A stretch of DNA of 64,000 bases from Symbiodinium natans (lineage: Eukaryota; Sar; Dinophyceae; Suessiales; Symbiodiniaceae). The notes under the pieces are model-generated. The model ran no database searches, was not told where the DNA came from, and was given only the letters and a program-made list of their open reading frames with translations. This document shows positions 32,701-40,108 of the stretch, in pieces (the first letter of the stretch is position 1; each line of letters starts with the position of its first letter). A program made the translations under genes and the position numbers. The DNA lies in assembly GCA_905221605.1 (NCBI GenBank), contig CAJNDS010000158.1, forward strand, positions 598,176 through 662,175. Direction: 5' to 3'.

Positions 32701-33193
32701 ACATGAGTTTAAGGCTTTATGACAGGGTTTCAGAGTTTGCGGTTTGGTCCGGGCGTCGCTGCTAGCGAAACATCTCTATGCAGGGGGGGCACGAGAGCAA
32801 ACCCTAAGCCCTAAACCCTAAACCCTAGACCCTAGACCCTAGACCCTAAACCCTAAACCCTAAAGCCTAAACCCTCTCCAAGGTGCGATGCCAGAGCTCC
32901 CACCCCTCGAGGACCCTTGGCACGAGGCGGCTTGCGGTTGAGCCTCATAGGGTTGGTTGTCAATAGGGTTTGGGGCTTAGGGTTTAGGATGGTCCCTTTT
33001 TGGATCCCCATTATAATACGGCACCTAATACTTAGGGTACCCCAAAAGGATCATAATTTTGACAGCCACCCATAGACTGGGGCACAGGAAATGTGGTGTG
33101 GCCGTAGAGCATTCTTTCTTGGGTCTTGCAAACTTGAAGGCGGAGGCAGCGGAGATCTTCCAGCGGATGCGACACCTGGAGACCCTTGTCTCC
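20713..33193 (+). CDS. Kinesin-3 (KIF1-like) motor protein, multi-exon
   Basis: A plus-end microtubule motor of the kinesin-3 type, expected to carry vesicles or intraflagellar cargo (known of the family). The exons give, in order: motor strand VSEVAVRARPLNQRE; FTYDY; FAYGQTGS|GKSYTMMGG P-loop; VRISYLEIYKE; NMNQSSSRSH switch I; INLIDLAGSERTS switch II; NYDETVSTLRFASSAR; neck IKTVAVQNKNKK; coiled coil; FHA segments (PYMVNMAFDP, NTIVLKG, NGDRISLG); and KIF1-type ANEVTVEC, RYIWSVSQLAERLERMRDYW and LPPLEDPWHE. Reading phase is consistent across most junctions if GC and a few GA donors are allowed. The proposed start is ATG 20713. The L12/alpha-5 part of the motor (VPYRDS...GGNS) is only partly located. 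The gene may run on to 41334. Confidence 0.9.
20904..21053 (+). CDS. Kinesin exon: first motor strand
   Basis: Encodes DVSEVAVRARPLNQREKKLK and CDIVEPPMNIGG, matching the V-x-V-x-V-R-x-R-P-x-N-x-R-E motif that opens kinesin motors. Acceptor TAG at 20901-20903, donor GTATAC. Confidence 0.85.
21129..21157 (+). CDS. Kinesin micro-exon (VSMSGKTVTV)
   Basis: About 29 nt, phase 0 at the 5' end. Keeping frame with the next exon needs a GA donor after ACAGT. A short intron (75 nt) precedes it. Confidence 0.6.
21265..21302 (+). CDS. Kinesin exon: NPKHFTYDY
   Basis: Encodes NPKHFTYDYTCP, matching the F-x-[FY]-D-[YH] strand of kinesin motors. The downstream frame reaches a stop, so the exon must end near CCCG; the GA donor gives the right phase. 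Confidence 0.7.
21393..21435 (+). CDS. Kinesin exon: TQEEIFEDIGTNM
   Basis: Matches the S-Q-x-x-[IV]-[FY]-x-D-[IV] helix before the P-loop. Donor GTCGCC in phase 2. Confidence 0.8.
21589..21641 (+). CDS. Kinesin exon: first half of P-loop
   Basis: Encodes NAVDGFNCTLFAYGQTG and the first base of Ser. The exon ends ...GGGCA before GTGCCG. Together with the next exon it gives GQTGSGKSYTMMG, the nucleotide-binding P-loop. The intron splits the Ser codon. Confidence 0.92.
21847..21928 (-). repeat. Telomere-like array in the P-loop intron
   Basis: CCCTAAA units with CCCTAACA and CCCTAAGC variants end about 25 nt before the acceptor of the exon at 21955. Confidence 0.9.
21955..22035 (+). CDS. Kinesin exon: second half of P-loop
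   Basis: Encodes GKSYTMMGGGPADVEDAG then an acidic loop. The donor is GTGTAA (phase 1) or the overlapping GTAAGG. Confidence 0.9.
22131..22182 (+). repeat. Telomere-like array (TTTAGGG)n
   Basis: About seven units ending 21 nt before the next kinesin exon acceptor. Confidence 0.9.
22204..22290 (+). CDS. Kinesin exon: VIPRMINGLFEEK
   Basis: Matches the G-[IV]-I-P-R-x-x-x-x-L-F segment after the P-loop. Donor GTTTGG in phase 1. Confidence 0.85.
22463..22506 (+). CDS. Kinesin exon: LQDRLEEDALVELQ
   Basis: Phase-matched on both sides and directly followed in the mRNA by VRISYLEIYKE. Confidence 0.75.
22640..22674 (+). CDS. Kinesin exon: VRISYLEIYKE
   Basis: Classic kinesin V-S-[YF]-[LM]-E-I-Y-[NK]-E strand. 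The exon end and the next exon start share AGGAGCA, so the exact splice point is ambiguous; GA-AG fits. Confidence 0.92.
22780..22990. repeat. Degenerate short repeat in kinesin intron
   Basis: Imperfect repeats around GCGGAGAGTC / CGCAGAGAGTCC with spacings of about 40 bp. No exon is recognised here. Confidence 0.5.
23607..23662 (+). CDS. Kinesin exon: EQVTDLFAALSANKESKA
   Basis: Corresponds to the E-x-[IV]-x-D-L-L segment following the EIY strand. Confidence 0.85.
23815..23835 (+). CDS. Kinesin micro-exon: GENLKIM
   Basis: Supplies the L-x-[IV]-x-E-[HD] strand start. GC donor in phase 0. Confidence 0.6.
24063..24135 (+). CDS. Kinesin exon: EHPKLGVYVKGL
   Basis: Matches E-H-P-x-x-G-x-Y-V-x-G-L of kinesin-3, followed by CATKSDVM. 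GC donor; GCAAC is shared by both intron ends. Confidence 0.9.
24240..24313 (+). CDS. Kinesin exon: switch I
   Basis: Encodes NLEYGLKMRTIAATNMNQSS and SRSH, the N-x-x-S-S-R-S-H switch I motif. GC donor in phase 0, completed by AVFTI in the next exon. Confidence 0.92.
24422..24518 (+). CDS. Kinesin exon: AVFTIIVNR and basic loop
   Basis: AVFTIIVNRLEG followed by a lysine-rich loop (PKGKNGKDERKS). GTAGAG donor in phase 1. Confidence 0.9.
24626..24684 (+). CDS. Kinesin exon: switch II
   Basis: RAQAKINLIDLAGSERTSK contains D-L-A-G-S-E, the switch II motif. Confidence 0.95.
24792..24850 (+). CDS. Kinesin exon: ERLKEGCAINQCLT
   Basis: Matches the R-[LF]-[KR]-E-[GA]-x-x-I-N-x-S-L helix of the motor; Cys replaces the usual Ser. 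CTCAG is shared by the two intron ends. Confidence 0.9.
25023..25064 (+). CDS. Kinesin exon: LGLVIKSLG
   Basis: Corresponds to the L-[GS]-x-V-I-x-x-L segment. GTGAGC donor. The following part of the motor is interrupted by the ankyrin gene. Confidence 0.75.
25181..25303. mobile_element. Foldback element, GGTTCATGGGTAG family, copy a
   Basis: Ends CTTGAGGGTTCATGGATAG and CTACCCGTGATGAGCCTCCA are imperfect inverted repeats around a 90-nt core. It lies 56 nt upstream of the ankyrin start codon. Confidence 0.75.
25359..26615 (+). CDS. Ubiquitin-like plus ankyrin-repeat protein, intronless
   Basis: A 418-residue protein from ATG 25359 to TAA. Residues 1-85 resemble a ubiquitin-like domain (MLRIRMPSGKMLSTMQ, LPRFRQRLLLQDGTIVDD, EPGEMQLVLLQF). 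From about residue 90 there are nine or ten ankyrin repeats of 33 residues with the core NGATPLLMASQNGH. The C-terminus is short and basic (AKRARLS). Ankyrin repeats bind protein partners; the partner cannot be told from sequence. The gene has no intron, unlike every neighbour, and sits in the same orientation inside a kinesin intron. This is a dinoflagellate-style family in which I recall many intronless copies, which suggests retroposition. No spliced-leader relic is evident upstream. Confidence 0.93.
   Translation: MLRIRMPSGKMLSTMQLPELAELPELAELAGTADSPIRALKRHLSSLCGLPRFRQRLLLQDGTIVDDAAVLEPGEMQLVLLQFCPTSDAQVAELSAAAANDAFADVERLLQRPQDPDLGGPLTPLFLASDRGHAKVARLLLEARAGQDKPNGVTPLLVASTNGHLEVVRSLLEAGADQDKTVSSNGATSLLLAAQNGHCDVVRALLEAKADKDKGTSNGATPLLMASQNGHLSIACLLLEARADKDRASRSGATPLLMASQNGHTEMARRLIEARAEVNKAADDGATALCITSQFGHMAIARQLLEAKALMDKAYRNGAAALFAACYQGHLGIATLLLEARADKDDQDCNGATALCAASQNGHCKVVSLLLQARADADAADRNGMTALSAASANNHSDIVLMLQEVNAQGDAKRARLS
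26666..26687. other. Perfect 22-nt hairpin downstream of ankyrin gene
   Basis: AGACGTTGTA and its complement enclose AA, 50 nt after the ankyrin stop codon. It could act in 3'-end formation or be a transposon footprint. Confidence 0.6.
26785..26799 (+). CDS. Possible kinesin exon fragment (VYIDS)
   Basis: GTT TAC ATC GAC TCC before a GTACAA donor resembles the V-P-Y-R-D-S motif, but with changes at key residues. Very short and tentative. Confidence 0.2.
26883..26910 (+). CDS. Tentative kinesin exon: SNMAIVTAV
   Basis: Fits the G-G-N-S-x-T-x-M-I-x-x-[VL]-S-P strand, and with a GA donor it is in phase with the NYDET exon. The Gly-Gly-Asn part is not seen. Confidence 0.4.
27340..27460. repeat. 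CA/TA-rich microsatellite
   Basis: Runs of ACACACAT and TATATA in a kinesin intron. Confidence 0.8.
27879..27934 (+). CDS. Kinesin exon: KDNYDETVSTLRFASSAR
   Basis: The N-Y-x-E-T-x-S-T-L-x-[FY]-A-x-R-A end of the motor. GC donor in phase 0; reading on would reach a stop. Confidence 0.93.
28104..28175 (+). CDS. Kinesin exon: neck
   Basis: VKSIKTVAVQNKNKKDQLID then NLQQ. I-K-x-x-x-x-x-N is the neck linker and start of neck helix. GC donor. Confidence 0.92.
28231..28275 (+). CDS. Kinesin exon: EMRLLKAQMAAGGLN
   Basis: Neck coiled coil with heptad-like leucines. Fifteen codons, GC donor. Confidence 0.8.
28355..28417 (+). CDS. Kinesin exon: coiled coil
   Basis: VAEASEQLKERERLIKDRAH D. Charged helix, 21 codons, GC donor. 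Confidence 0.8.
28489..28524 (+). CDS. Kinesin exon: EQTQQDFQEELK
   Basis: Short helix like the q-x-W-x-E-K-L segment of kinesin-3; GC donor in phase 0. Confidence 0.7.
28802..28868 (-). repeat. Telomere-like array (CCCTAAA)n
   Basis: About nine units ending 13 nt before the exon at 28882. Confidence 0.95.
28882..28968 (+). CDS. Kinesin exon: pre-FHA helix
   Basis: REMSRAREKALEESGLSH then GHITEA. Resembles the R-E-x-A-L-x-x-[ML]-G segment that precedes the FHA domain in kinesin-3. 29 codons, GC donor. Confidence 0.85.
29107..29193 (+). CDS. Kinesin exon: start of FHA region
   Basis: GQPYMVNMAFDPMLAGCLIY matches P-x-L-[VL]-N-L-x-x-D-P-x-L-x-x-x-L-x-Y of KIF1-type kinesins. 29 codons, GC donor. 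Confidence 0.88.
29440..29499 (+). CDS. Kinesin exon: FHA strand
   Basis: TTMGANKENTIVLKGA corresponds to T-x-[VI]-G-x(4-6)-D-I-x-L-x-G. GTGCAT donor. Confidence 0.8.
29780..29834 (+). CDS. Kinesin exon: FHA V-N-G strand
   Basis: GGVSLTRLSDGTRVAVN then the first base of Gly. GC donor in phase 1. The exon for the H-x-x-[IV] strand between this and 29499 was not found. Confidence 0.8.
29961..30002 (+). CDS. Kinesin exon: FHA loop
   Basis: KLLEQNQMRELQN. In phase with the exons on both sides, giving VNGKLL ... LQNGDRI. GC donor. Confidence 0.75.
30097..30146 (+). CDS. Kinesin exon: end of FHA domain
   Basis: GDRISLGRTYVLKCPGP, matching L-x-x-G-D-R-[IV]-x-[LF]-G. GTAAAC donor in phase 0. Confidence 0.85.
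30403..31177 (+). CDS. Candidate exons after FHA
   Basis: Three coding-like stretches: 30403-30489 (TFDSSFISTPESVDSVPP), about 30540-30660 (two competing frames) and 31058-31177 (APMASTLMEEIKPPSSKIPK). Codon bias supports them; no family motif does. Confidence 0.4.
31309..31350 (+). CDS. Candidate exon: FDKLKADRIWSFRN
   Basis: Biased third positions after a CAG acceptor; donor uncertain. Confidence 0.4.
31418..31490 (+). CDS. Kinesin-3 exon: ANEVTVEC
   Basis: ANEVTVECRSGSDALHFEVD resembles the E-A-N-A-I-S-x-E-L ... F segment of KIF1-type kinesins downstream of the FHA domain. Confidence 0.65.
32105..32140 (+). CDS. Candidate exon: VRVDAVRNLKK
   Basis: Biased frame after CGCAG; resembles the V-R-V-D-N turn of kinesin-3. 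Confidence 0.4.
32241..32333 (+). CDS. Candidate Cys-rich exon
   Basis: VTIRVLYCDCDDGPGCTNEE then HWKNKCPGG: five Cys and one His in 30 residues, strong codon bias, AG acceptor and GTGAAA donor. May bind zinc; not typical of kinesin-3. Confidence 0.5.
32420..32507 (-). repeat. Telomere-like array (CCCTAAA)n ending at a splice acceptor
   Basis: About eleven units. The last, CCCTAG, supplies the AG acceptor of the next exon. Confidence 0.9.
32508..32621 (+). CDS. Kinesin-3 exon: RYIWSVSQLAERLERMRDYW
   Basis: Matches the Y-[IL]-W-S-x-x-[KQ]-[FL]-x-x-R-L-x-x-M-R-x-x-[YW] signature of KIF1 family proteins. GTGGCT donor in phase 1, completed by the next exon. Confidence 0.88.
32802..32877 (-). 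repeat. Telomere-like array (CCCTAAA)n
   Basis: About ten units ending 17 nt before the exon at 32895. Confidence 0.9.
32895..32929 (+). CDS. Kinesin-3 exon: LPPLEDPWHEA
   Basis: E-D-P-[FW] follows the YIWS helix in KIF1-type kinesins. Phase-matched at 5'; GC donor in phase 0. Confidence 0.75.
33110..33193 (+). CDS. Probable kinesin-3 exon: HSFLGLANLKAE
   Basis: HSFLGLANLKAEAAEIFQRM fits the H-L-[IL]-G-x-A-x-[VL] segment; a phase-0 AG acceptor matches. Last part of the gene with family-level support. Confidence 0.6.
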
Positions 33194-33403
33194 AGCAGCG
33201 GAGCAAAATCTGCACCTAAATCCTACAGAGCCTGCAGCCCTGGTTGAACAAGGTCCTCAGAAACTGAATTTTTTTATCAGAAAGCCTTGCAGCCTGCGCG
33301 CTTTGCGCGCCCATGCCCAGTAAGCAAGTGAGCATACCTACCAATGTTCGGGCACCCTGACCTGACATATGCACCGCCAGGGCTGTGCGCATGATCTTCG
33401 TTC

Positions 33404-33501
33404 AATTTTGGGATGTTCCCCCTCATAATTACTGACAATCCTTAGTAGGATTCTACTCCCTAATCAGGACTATTCGTATAAGGGGGAACGTCCCAAGCTC
33501 A
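33404..33501. mobile_element. Foldback element, CCTTAATAGGGATTA family
   Basis: Outer inverted arms TTGGGATGTTCCCCCT and AGGGGGAACGTCCCAA; inner CTTAGTAGGATT. Homologous to 46861-46955. Confidence 0.8.
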
Positions 33502-33517
33502 ATTCCTTGAGTCTGAG

Positions 33518-36500
33518 GAGTGTGGTCCTGGAGGCCGAGAAGGCTTTCAAGGTGTCCCAGGAATCGCAGCCCCTGATGCTCAGGACCACAGGGCCACACA
33601 GGGCACATGGGGGTTTTTCCAAGTATTTCCAAGCGGAAGCTGCGCATTCTGTCTGATACTTCGTCGGGTTCAGATTCAGTCCCCTGCTCTAGTCTACTCG
33701 ACTGCAACGCTGATTCCGGATTTAAATTCCACGAATAAGCAAAATAGCTCCATGCAGCCCAGGATAATGAACTCCGAGGACTCCCTCCGGCGCCTGATCT
33801 TCGGGACCCTTGGCCCAAAAGGAGGAACTGACATCGGGCTTTTTTCATGCGCCCCCCCCCCCCCCCCAGAGTTGAGGAGGCACCCAAGCCCCTAAGCCCT
33901 GTAAACCCCCCGAGTTGAAAAAAACACCCCTTGCGCTTTGGAGCCCAGGGTTCTTTCCAGCCCTGACTCTCAGGCTCTGGAAGTCCTGTGTGAGCGCCGG
34001 GAAGAGGGAGCGCCCCCAGAATGCACCATCGGGGCCAGGGGGGGGGGGGGGGTTTGGGGTTTAGGGCGACAAGGGAGTTCCATCATCGACACAGAAAGCG
34101 GGGACAAAGGGCATTCGCACGAGCCTGTGTCACACAGTTCTGGGCTGTAAGGGTTCCTTAGGAGGGTTTGATCGGCCGCCGATGATGCTCGAGGCTATCT
34201 AGACACAAAAAGGGGTATACGCCTAAGTAGCCCCTAAACAACCCCTAAATAACCCCTAAGGTCCCATTAGAAAAGACAGGCTGTCCAGCTTGCCCTTTTA
34301 AAGTTAAAAGCTATGCAGGGGGAACCTTCGTCAAAACGGGGACAGACCAGACAGACGTGCAGAGCAGTAAGAAAAGGAGGCAGAAGACCAAGGAGAATGG
34401 CATCAAGAACCACAATAAGAAGAACCATCTATTGAAATGAGAATAGCAAATCTATGGAGACATGTGTACTGCGCCTTGGTCAAGCAGTAACCCTGGATTC
34501 GAAAACCTTGTGCAAAAAAGGAATCCTGAATGAGCACTGGGACGATTGGCATATGGCCTTTCTTAAGAGGAACCGAAAGGCCCGGCGTCCCCATTCTTTT
34601 CCGGCCAGTTCTCTACATTATGGTTCCTTCTTGGGTGCCCCAAAACTCTAAGTGCTCCTTCTAGGCCGCATCTTCGAGAGAACTGACCATGCCAAGGCAA
34701 AGCGTCCACTGGCCGGGCGGCTCTGGTTAAAACCCCCACGGGTCGGATGAGGCTTGGATGGGCTTGGGCTCAGGCTTCGAATGTTGCAGGGTTTGAGGCT
34801 GTGAGTGCAAGAGGGTTTTGGGAACATCGCTGAGGTCTGGGGGAAGCTCGAAAAGTTCTGGGTCCCTAGGTGGCTTTGGTACTCAGACCCGTGGATCAAC
34901 AAGGGGCCATATGTCAGAGAACTGGCCACATCTTGCGCCCATACGCCACATGGCCCTACCCTGTCAGCGTGCTCGCAGGACAACGATTGTGCTCGACAAG
35001 TCACTGCCTCAAAAGCAAGGGATTGAGCGTTTGTGGTTGGATGGATCGAGTTTAAGATCTTGTGGTCGGAGCGCCGTCCATCCTACAGCGGCACCGGCCA
35101 AAGCTGCACGGACACCTTCACGAACTTGCAGACCCATGTGCGCCCGGCACTTTGAAGCCTGCCATAGGAATTGCTATAGCCGGTGGGCGTTGGCAACCCC
35201 CAAGCCTAGACTTTTTCAATACAAGAAGCTTATGAACCCGAGGCCTCTGGTTGGGCGCAAGGACTCGAAAAGCCGTGGTAGCACCACGCTCCTGCACTGC
35301 ACTACTTGCTGCGTGATGCTTTGCGATCAGTCTGCCTGCAGCATCTTGCAACCAAGGCCGCAAGCGACGTCTTCTGGGAGGTGCCCCTGCAGATTGCATC
35401 AAGCTTGCTGATGCACTGCTGACCGGCTTCGGCATTCCTGCAAAAAGGGCTTAGTTCTGGCTGCTTTTTGTGAGTTGCAACAGGAGGAAGACCTTGAAAT
35501 TCGGAGCCGAGAATCTTGGAACTGTTTCAGCTGCTCTCCGTTGCAATTCCATGCCCCGCCAGCGTGCAATAATCCATAGCAATCCATTTGACTACGCTGC
35601 TACATGTGCATCTGCAGCGAGCTTTCGCTTTGCATGCCACACAAGGAAGGGTGCAGAGCGGCAGGACGTGAGCTGTAGGGCAACATGTTGGCATCGTTGC
35701 GAGCTCATTTGCTTTGAGACTGGGTAATGCTAGGTGAGGCCAAGGTCCATGTAACCACGCATAGCCGGATGCTGGCTGACGCGCACGTTGCACAAGAGGA
35801 GCCGCGGACGCCTCGAAGGAGCGCTGCCCAGGCCGATCCTGGCGGCGTGGAGACCTGGTGCAAAAAACGTCCTCAGCACGAAAAAATTGCAACAGTTCCT
35901 CTGAGCTTGTTGTGGGTCTTAGCGGATGAGTTTGCGAATTGCGGTCAAGAACATTAGATGCCTCACCAGCCTTGTTCTCAGCGCGACCGAAGCCCGAAGC
36001 TGCCAAACCAACCCTGAAGGATGGTGAGTAGCTATACCTGTAGAGTACAGCCAAATGCCCAGGAGACTGGCCCAGCGCAGCCCGAGCCGGCCCCATGGCA
36101 GAGCATGGCAGACCCGACAGCGGCAAAGGTCGATTCGGTCCAGGGGGCGGGGGTGAGGTACTTGTAAGGGCCGGGGCTCGTTCCAAAAAGATGGTTGACA
36201 AAACGCTCACAGCCACCTCTCTTCCAAAGGGACCAAGAGTCTAGTTCCATTTTTTTTTGGGCGCGTGAGAGGTTCAGGGACACAGCTCCAGTTCAGACCG
36301 CAACCTTGTTGCGACACAGTTCAAGCTTCGAAGCCCTTGTTGCAACAAGGAAGCCACGCCCGAAGAGCCGCGGCGGCCCGATGTCGAGATGGTGGAGCTG
36401 CAGCGGTCCCGGGGGGGGGTTGCTTGAAGGTTCAGGGGTAGCTATCAGTGGGGTTGTAAGTAGGGTAGCGAGAATTACAACTGGCTACATAACCTTGTTT

Positions 36501-39500
36501 GGGGTGCTGTTTACCCTACTTTTAACTACCCATGAACCTCCAAGTAGGGATGGCACAAGCGGGCTGAAACGGACCCTTATGCCACATAGGGTCAAAATAT
36601 ACAGGGGTCGGAATAAATACGAATAATATTCCCTTCGGGTCCCTTTGTAGCTATACTACAATAGACCCCCAAGACCCTATTCTAATCATTAAGAAGGCCC
36701 CTATAGTAGCGTCTGCGTAGGGCCTTGGCAAGTTTAGGGTGACTGGTTCTTAGTAGGGAATGAGGAGAATGAGGCCCTTCGAGTGTATATATAGGTACCC
36801 TATAGAATCCCTTAAAGGTATATTCCCTCATTCCCTACTAAGAAGCAGGGGGTATCGTGGCATGTGTGGCCAGGCAACTCGACGAGCAGCGCATCTGCAA
36901 GGAGCTGCCAGGTGTCCAACGCATGTGCCCGAAACCCTAAACCCTAAACCCTAAACCCTAAACCCTAAACCCTAAACCCTAAACCCTAAACCCTAAACCC
37001 TAAACCCTAAACCCTAAACCCTGGAGGAGGGAAACAAAAACCCTAAACCCTAAGCCCTAAACCCTAAACCCGAAGCCTTAAGCCCTGAACCCTAGCACTG
37101 CCTGAGTGGGAGCAAGGTCTTGCCAGCAGAAGGCGGCCATGGAACACCAGCTGGAGGTGCTGCGGGGAGAAGAGGGCACACAGATACATGCTGCGAAGCC
37201 TCATGAAGCCCTAAACCCTAAACCCTAAACCCTAAACCCTAAACCCTAAACCCTAAACCCTAAACCCTAAACCCTAAACCCTAAACCCTAAACCCTAAAC
37301 CCGAAACCCTAAACCCTAAACCCTAAACCCTCCGAATTCTTGTGAGCCTTGACGTTCGGCGTGAAGTCACGAAGACATGACGATGCATACTTCGGAGTGA
37401 AGACGTGACAGCGTGACAACGTGAAGATGTGAAATGGAGTCACCGAGCTCCACCGAGCCAGTGGCGCCAGTGCGACATAATTTCGCTTTCAAATGCCTTT
37501 TCGTAGCTTGTTGTGCAAGTTGCTGTTGTTTTTTGACATGTTTTTTCCGAGCGAGCGAGTTAACTGGTAGAAAGCCGATTTTATTCGTCGATTACAAGTT
37601 ATATCTGAAGCGCCTCATTGACATTTGCGAGTACCAAGGAAGGTAAATGCAAGAATCAAGGAGCTCCACTCCGTTTAAAGATTGACCTCAATGACCTCAA
37701 GTTTATGCTTTTGTGGAATCTGGAAGGGGCGCGACTTTTGGTGATTCTCCCGCAATTCCCACCCTTCTGCCCCCTGCGCCCCTGAGCAGGTTGCCTATGA
37801 GTTGGTCGACGAGCTCCGGGGTCGTTTGGTGGATACGCTGGAGCAGAAGCCGCCGCAGCCGCAGCCGGCCGACTCTTGACTTGGAGAAAGGGGTCTGGAT
37901 CATAGGATCCCCTTGATAAAGTGCCCTCTTGCCCTCTGCCACCTTAAGGAGCCCTCCGTGGTGGGAGCTGTGAAGGACAGGGATTCACTGCCAGAGGCTT
38001 CTGAGTGGTGTTTTTCGAAGCTCCAGGAGAAGCTGGGCATGCGGTGTGATCCGGAGCTGCAGCCAAATGAAAGCAATTCTTGCAAGGCTCTGAGTTGCTC
38101 CGAGCCAGCGCAGCAAGGGCCATGCAGATATAAGTGAAAGAGTTGATTCTTGAACTGAGCCGCAGCGAATCGGTCAAATACTCCCGTAAAGATGGGTTTG
38201 CTACCGGCCGCGTCGCCCAAAGTCATCAAAAATGAATTTCCAAGTCATGACTTCTATGAACCCCCACGCAGAGTCGCAAGTTTGACAAGGCCTGCTAGCT
38301 CAAGCGGATGCCTTGGCTTTGGCGTCCCGAGCGGCCCTGGACGCAGCAAAGGCAACAGTGCTTTGAAGAAGTTTTGCAATGAATATGCATTGTATGGCTA
38401 CTATGTATTATACTGTGCATGAGATGATGTCGATTAGCTACCAGTGCGAACCCCGCTCCCCTCATTCTAAGCAGCATCTGACCTGTGGACTTAGTCTTAG
38501 GCTGCCCCCGCATCTTGCTACTTGAAGGTTCCTGGGTAATAAGTACCCTTAGTAAGGGTGTAATGTAAGTATAGTTACCCTACTTCTAACCCCACTTCTC
38601 ACTACCCATGAACCTCCAAAGCCCGAAACCCTAAACCCTAAACCCTAAACCCTAAACCCTAAACCCTAAACCCTAAACCCCAAACCCTAAAAAAAAACCA
38701 GTTACCCATGAACCTCCAAGTAGGCTGTGCAGCGGGCGAAGTACCAGAGCGGCATCGCGGCCCTCCCCTGGAGCTCTTCGCGACTGGCGGCGCGCGTGAC
38801 GCGCCCAGGTGGGCCCCTACTAAGTTGGCCCCTCACCCCGCTTAGGGTTTAGGGTTTAGGGTTTGCCGGCAGCCTCCAAAGTCCGTTGCTCAAAAAAAGG
38901 GGTTTAGGGTTTAATTGGGTTTGGGGTTTAGGGACTAGGGTTTAGGGGGAGCGTCCAACGTGTCGGCCATGTCACTGTGTCCCAAGCCAAGAGTACTGGA
39001 CAGCCTGCGCCTTGGTGCCTTCCTTTGTTCGTGCCGCATTGCATGCTACCGCTGCAACTAGGTGTGTGAACGCTCTGATTTCTGTCCTTGGACTGCTTGA
39101 GTTTGGTCATTTCTTTTCCTCAGGGTAGCCCACCATATGGCAAAAAAACCCAAACCCCACAGGCTGTCATGATCAATCATGCCTTGCCTGGCTTGTCCGA
39201 GCGTGGCATGTGCGATTGAGCCCGCAAGTGCCGTAAACCGCAACCCAAAGCACTTGATCGGCCTTCCCGGCTTGAGGCCGCAGGGGTTCGGGTGGAGCTT
39301 TGCAGGTTTTTGCTTGTGCACTTGAAGGCCCGGAGACGCAGGACGATTCGGGGCTAAAGATGATGGAATGAAAAAGCTGTGCGATGCAAGTGCTGTGATT
39401 CAGGGGCTCAGGACCTGGGATGTCTGTGTTGATGCTAAGGCCGAGGGTTGAGACCGATGTTCCGTCTGGCAAGTTTGTGGGTATTCTAGACAACCTTGAG

Positions 39501-39600
39501 ACGAAGGTCGCCAGACACAAGAGGGGACAGGGGAGAGTGGCTGAACGGAGACACAGTGCCAGCCGAGTCAGGCTTGCAGCTTCCGGCTCGCAGTGTCAGT
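33518..39600 (+). CDS. Coding-like exons, possible 3' part of the kinesin gene
   Basis: Exon candidates by codon bias: 33518-33600 (SVVLEAEKAFKVSQ), 33751-33820, 33959-34037, 34665-34725 (GRIFERTDHAKAKRPLAGRL), 34811-34933 (FGNIAEVWGKLEKFW), 35057-35153, 35342-35412 (KAASDVFWEVPLQIASSLL), 35765-35866, 36073-36147, 36351-36411 (DVEMVELQRS), 36870-36912 (QLDEQRICKELP), 37123-37190 (MEHQLEVLRGEE), 37790-37876 (ELVDELRGRLVDTLEQ), 37950-38062, 38299-38360 (ADALALASRAALDAAKA), 38730-38809, 39233-39308 and 39418-39600. Several are coiled coil, as expected for a kinesin tail, but none is diagnostic. Order and membership are unproven. Confidence 0.4.
36423..36543. mobile_element. Foldback element, GGTTCATGGGTAG family, copy b
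   Basis: Ends CTTGAAGGTTCAGGGGTAG and CTACCCATGAACCTCCAAG around a ~80-nt core containing GTAGGGTA and TACCCTAC, which also pair. Confidence 0.85.
36743..36848. mobile_element. Foldback element, TTCTTAGTAGGGAATGA family, second copy
   Basis: Same terminal inverted repeats as 17621-17723 with a different short core. Confidence 0.85.
36930..37091 (-). repeat. Telomere-like array (CCCTAAA)n
   Basis: Thirteen near-perfect units, a short break, then degenerate units, ending 32 nt before the exon candidate at 37123. Confidence 0.95.
37207..37331 (-). repeat. Telomere-like array (CCCTAAA)n
   Basis: About seventeen near-perfect units, the longest clean array in the window. It begins 17 nt after the exon candidate ending at 37190. 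Confidence 0.95.
38521..38619. mobile_element. Foldback element, GGTTCATGGGTAG family, copy c
   Basis: Ends CTTGAAGGTTCCTGGGTA and CTACCCATGAACCTCCAA. A telomere-like array follows at 38626, then a solitary right end (GTTACCCATGAACCTCCAAG) at 38702-38721. Confidence 0.85.
38626..38687 (-). repeat. Telomere-like array (CCCTAAA)n
   Basis: About eight units wedged between a foldback element and a solitary foldback end. Confidence 0.9.
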
Positions 39601-40108
39601 CGGAACCTCAGGTCCTAACAGCTCAGGTGGTACAGAGGAAGCTCCAACACGGGGCATGCCCGAAAGTTTCTGACCATGCCCTGTTTCTTTTCATGTTTCT
39701 TTTAACTCCACAAGCGCATCGTGGGTTGAGAGCCTGCTGAGAGAGTAGCTGCGCTGCGGCTGAGGCCCGGCCACGCCTCGAACTCGTCCAGTGAGGCATG
39801 AACGGTGCTCGAGCATTGTAACGAGGAGAGCATTGTGACGAGGTCCCAAGAAAGGTATGGCTGGAGATAGATAGATGGAACAGAGGCCAGCACCTGAAAA
39901 TCAAAGGCCTGGGCAGCTTGAAGTCATGTTCTCAAACACCTGGATATGCATTCATGTTGGGAGCGTTTACACACCATCTGCGTGTGGCCCTGCCATGCCA
40001 TGGCTGTGAGCCATGCCATGCCCACCCCAACCCCCCGCACATGCGAGGTGGACGCAGTCCTATCCCAGGGTTGCACAAGTTGCACAGCCCGGCATCGCGT
40101 GTGCCGGC

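Noticed and set aside
35527-36216. 229-residue minus-strand open frame
   Set aside because: Antisense to biased plus-strand exons at 35765-35866 and 36073-36147; amino-acid composition looks like a shadow.
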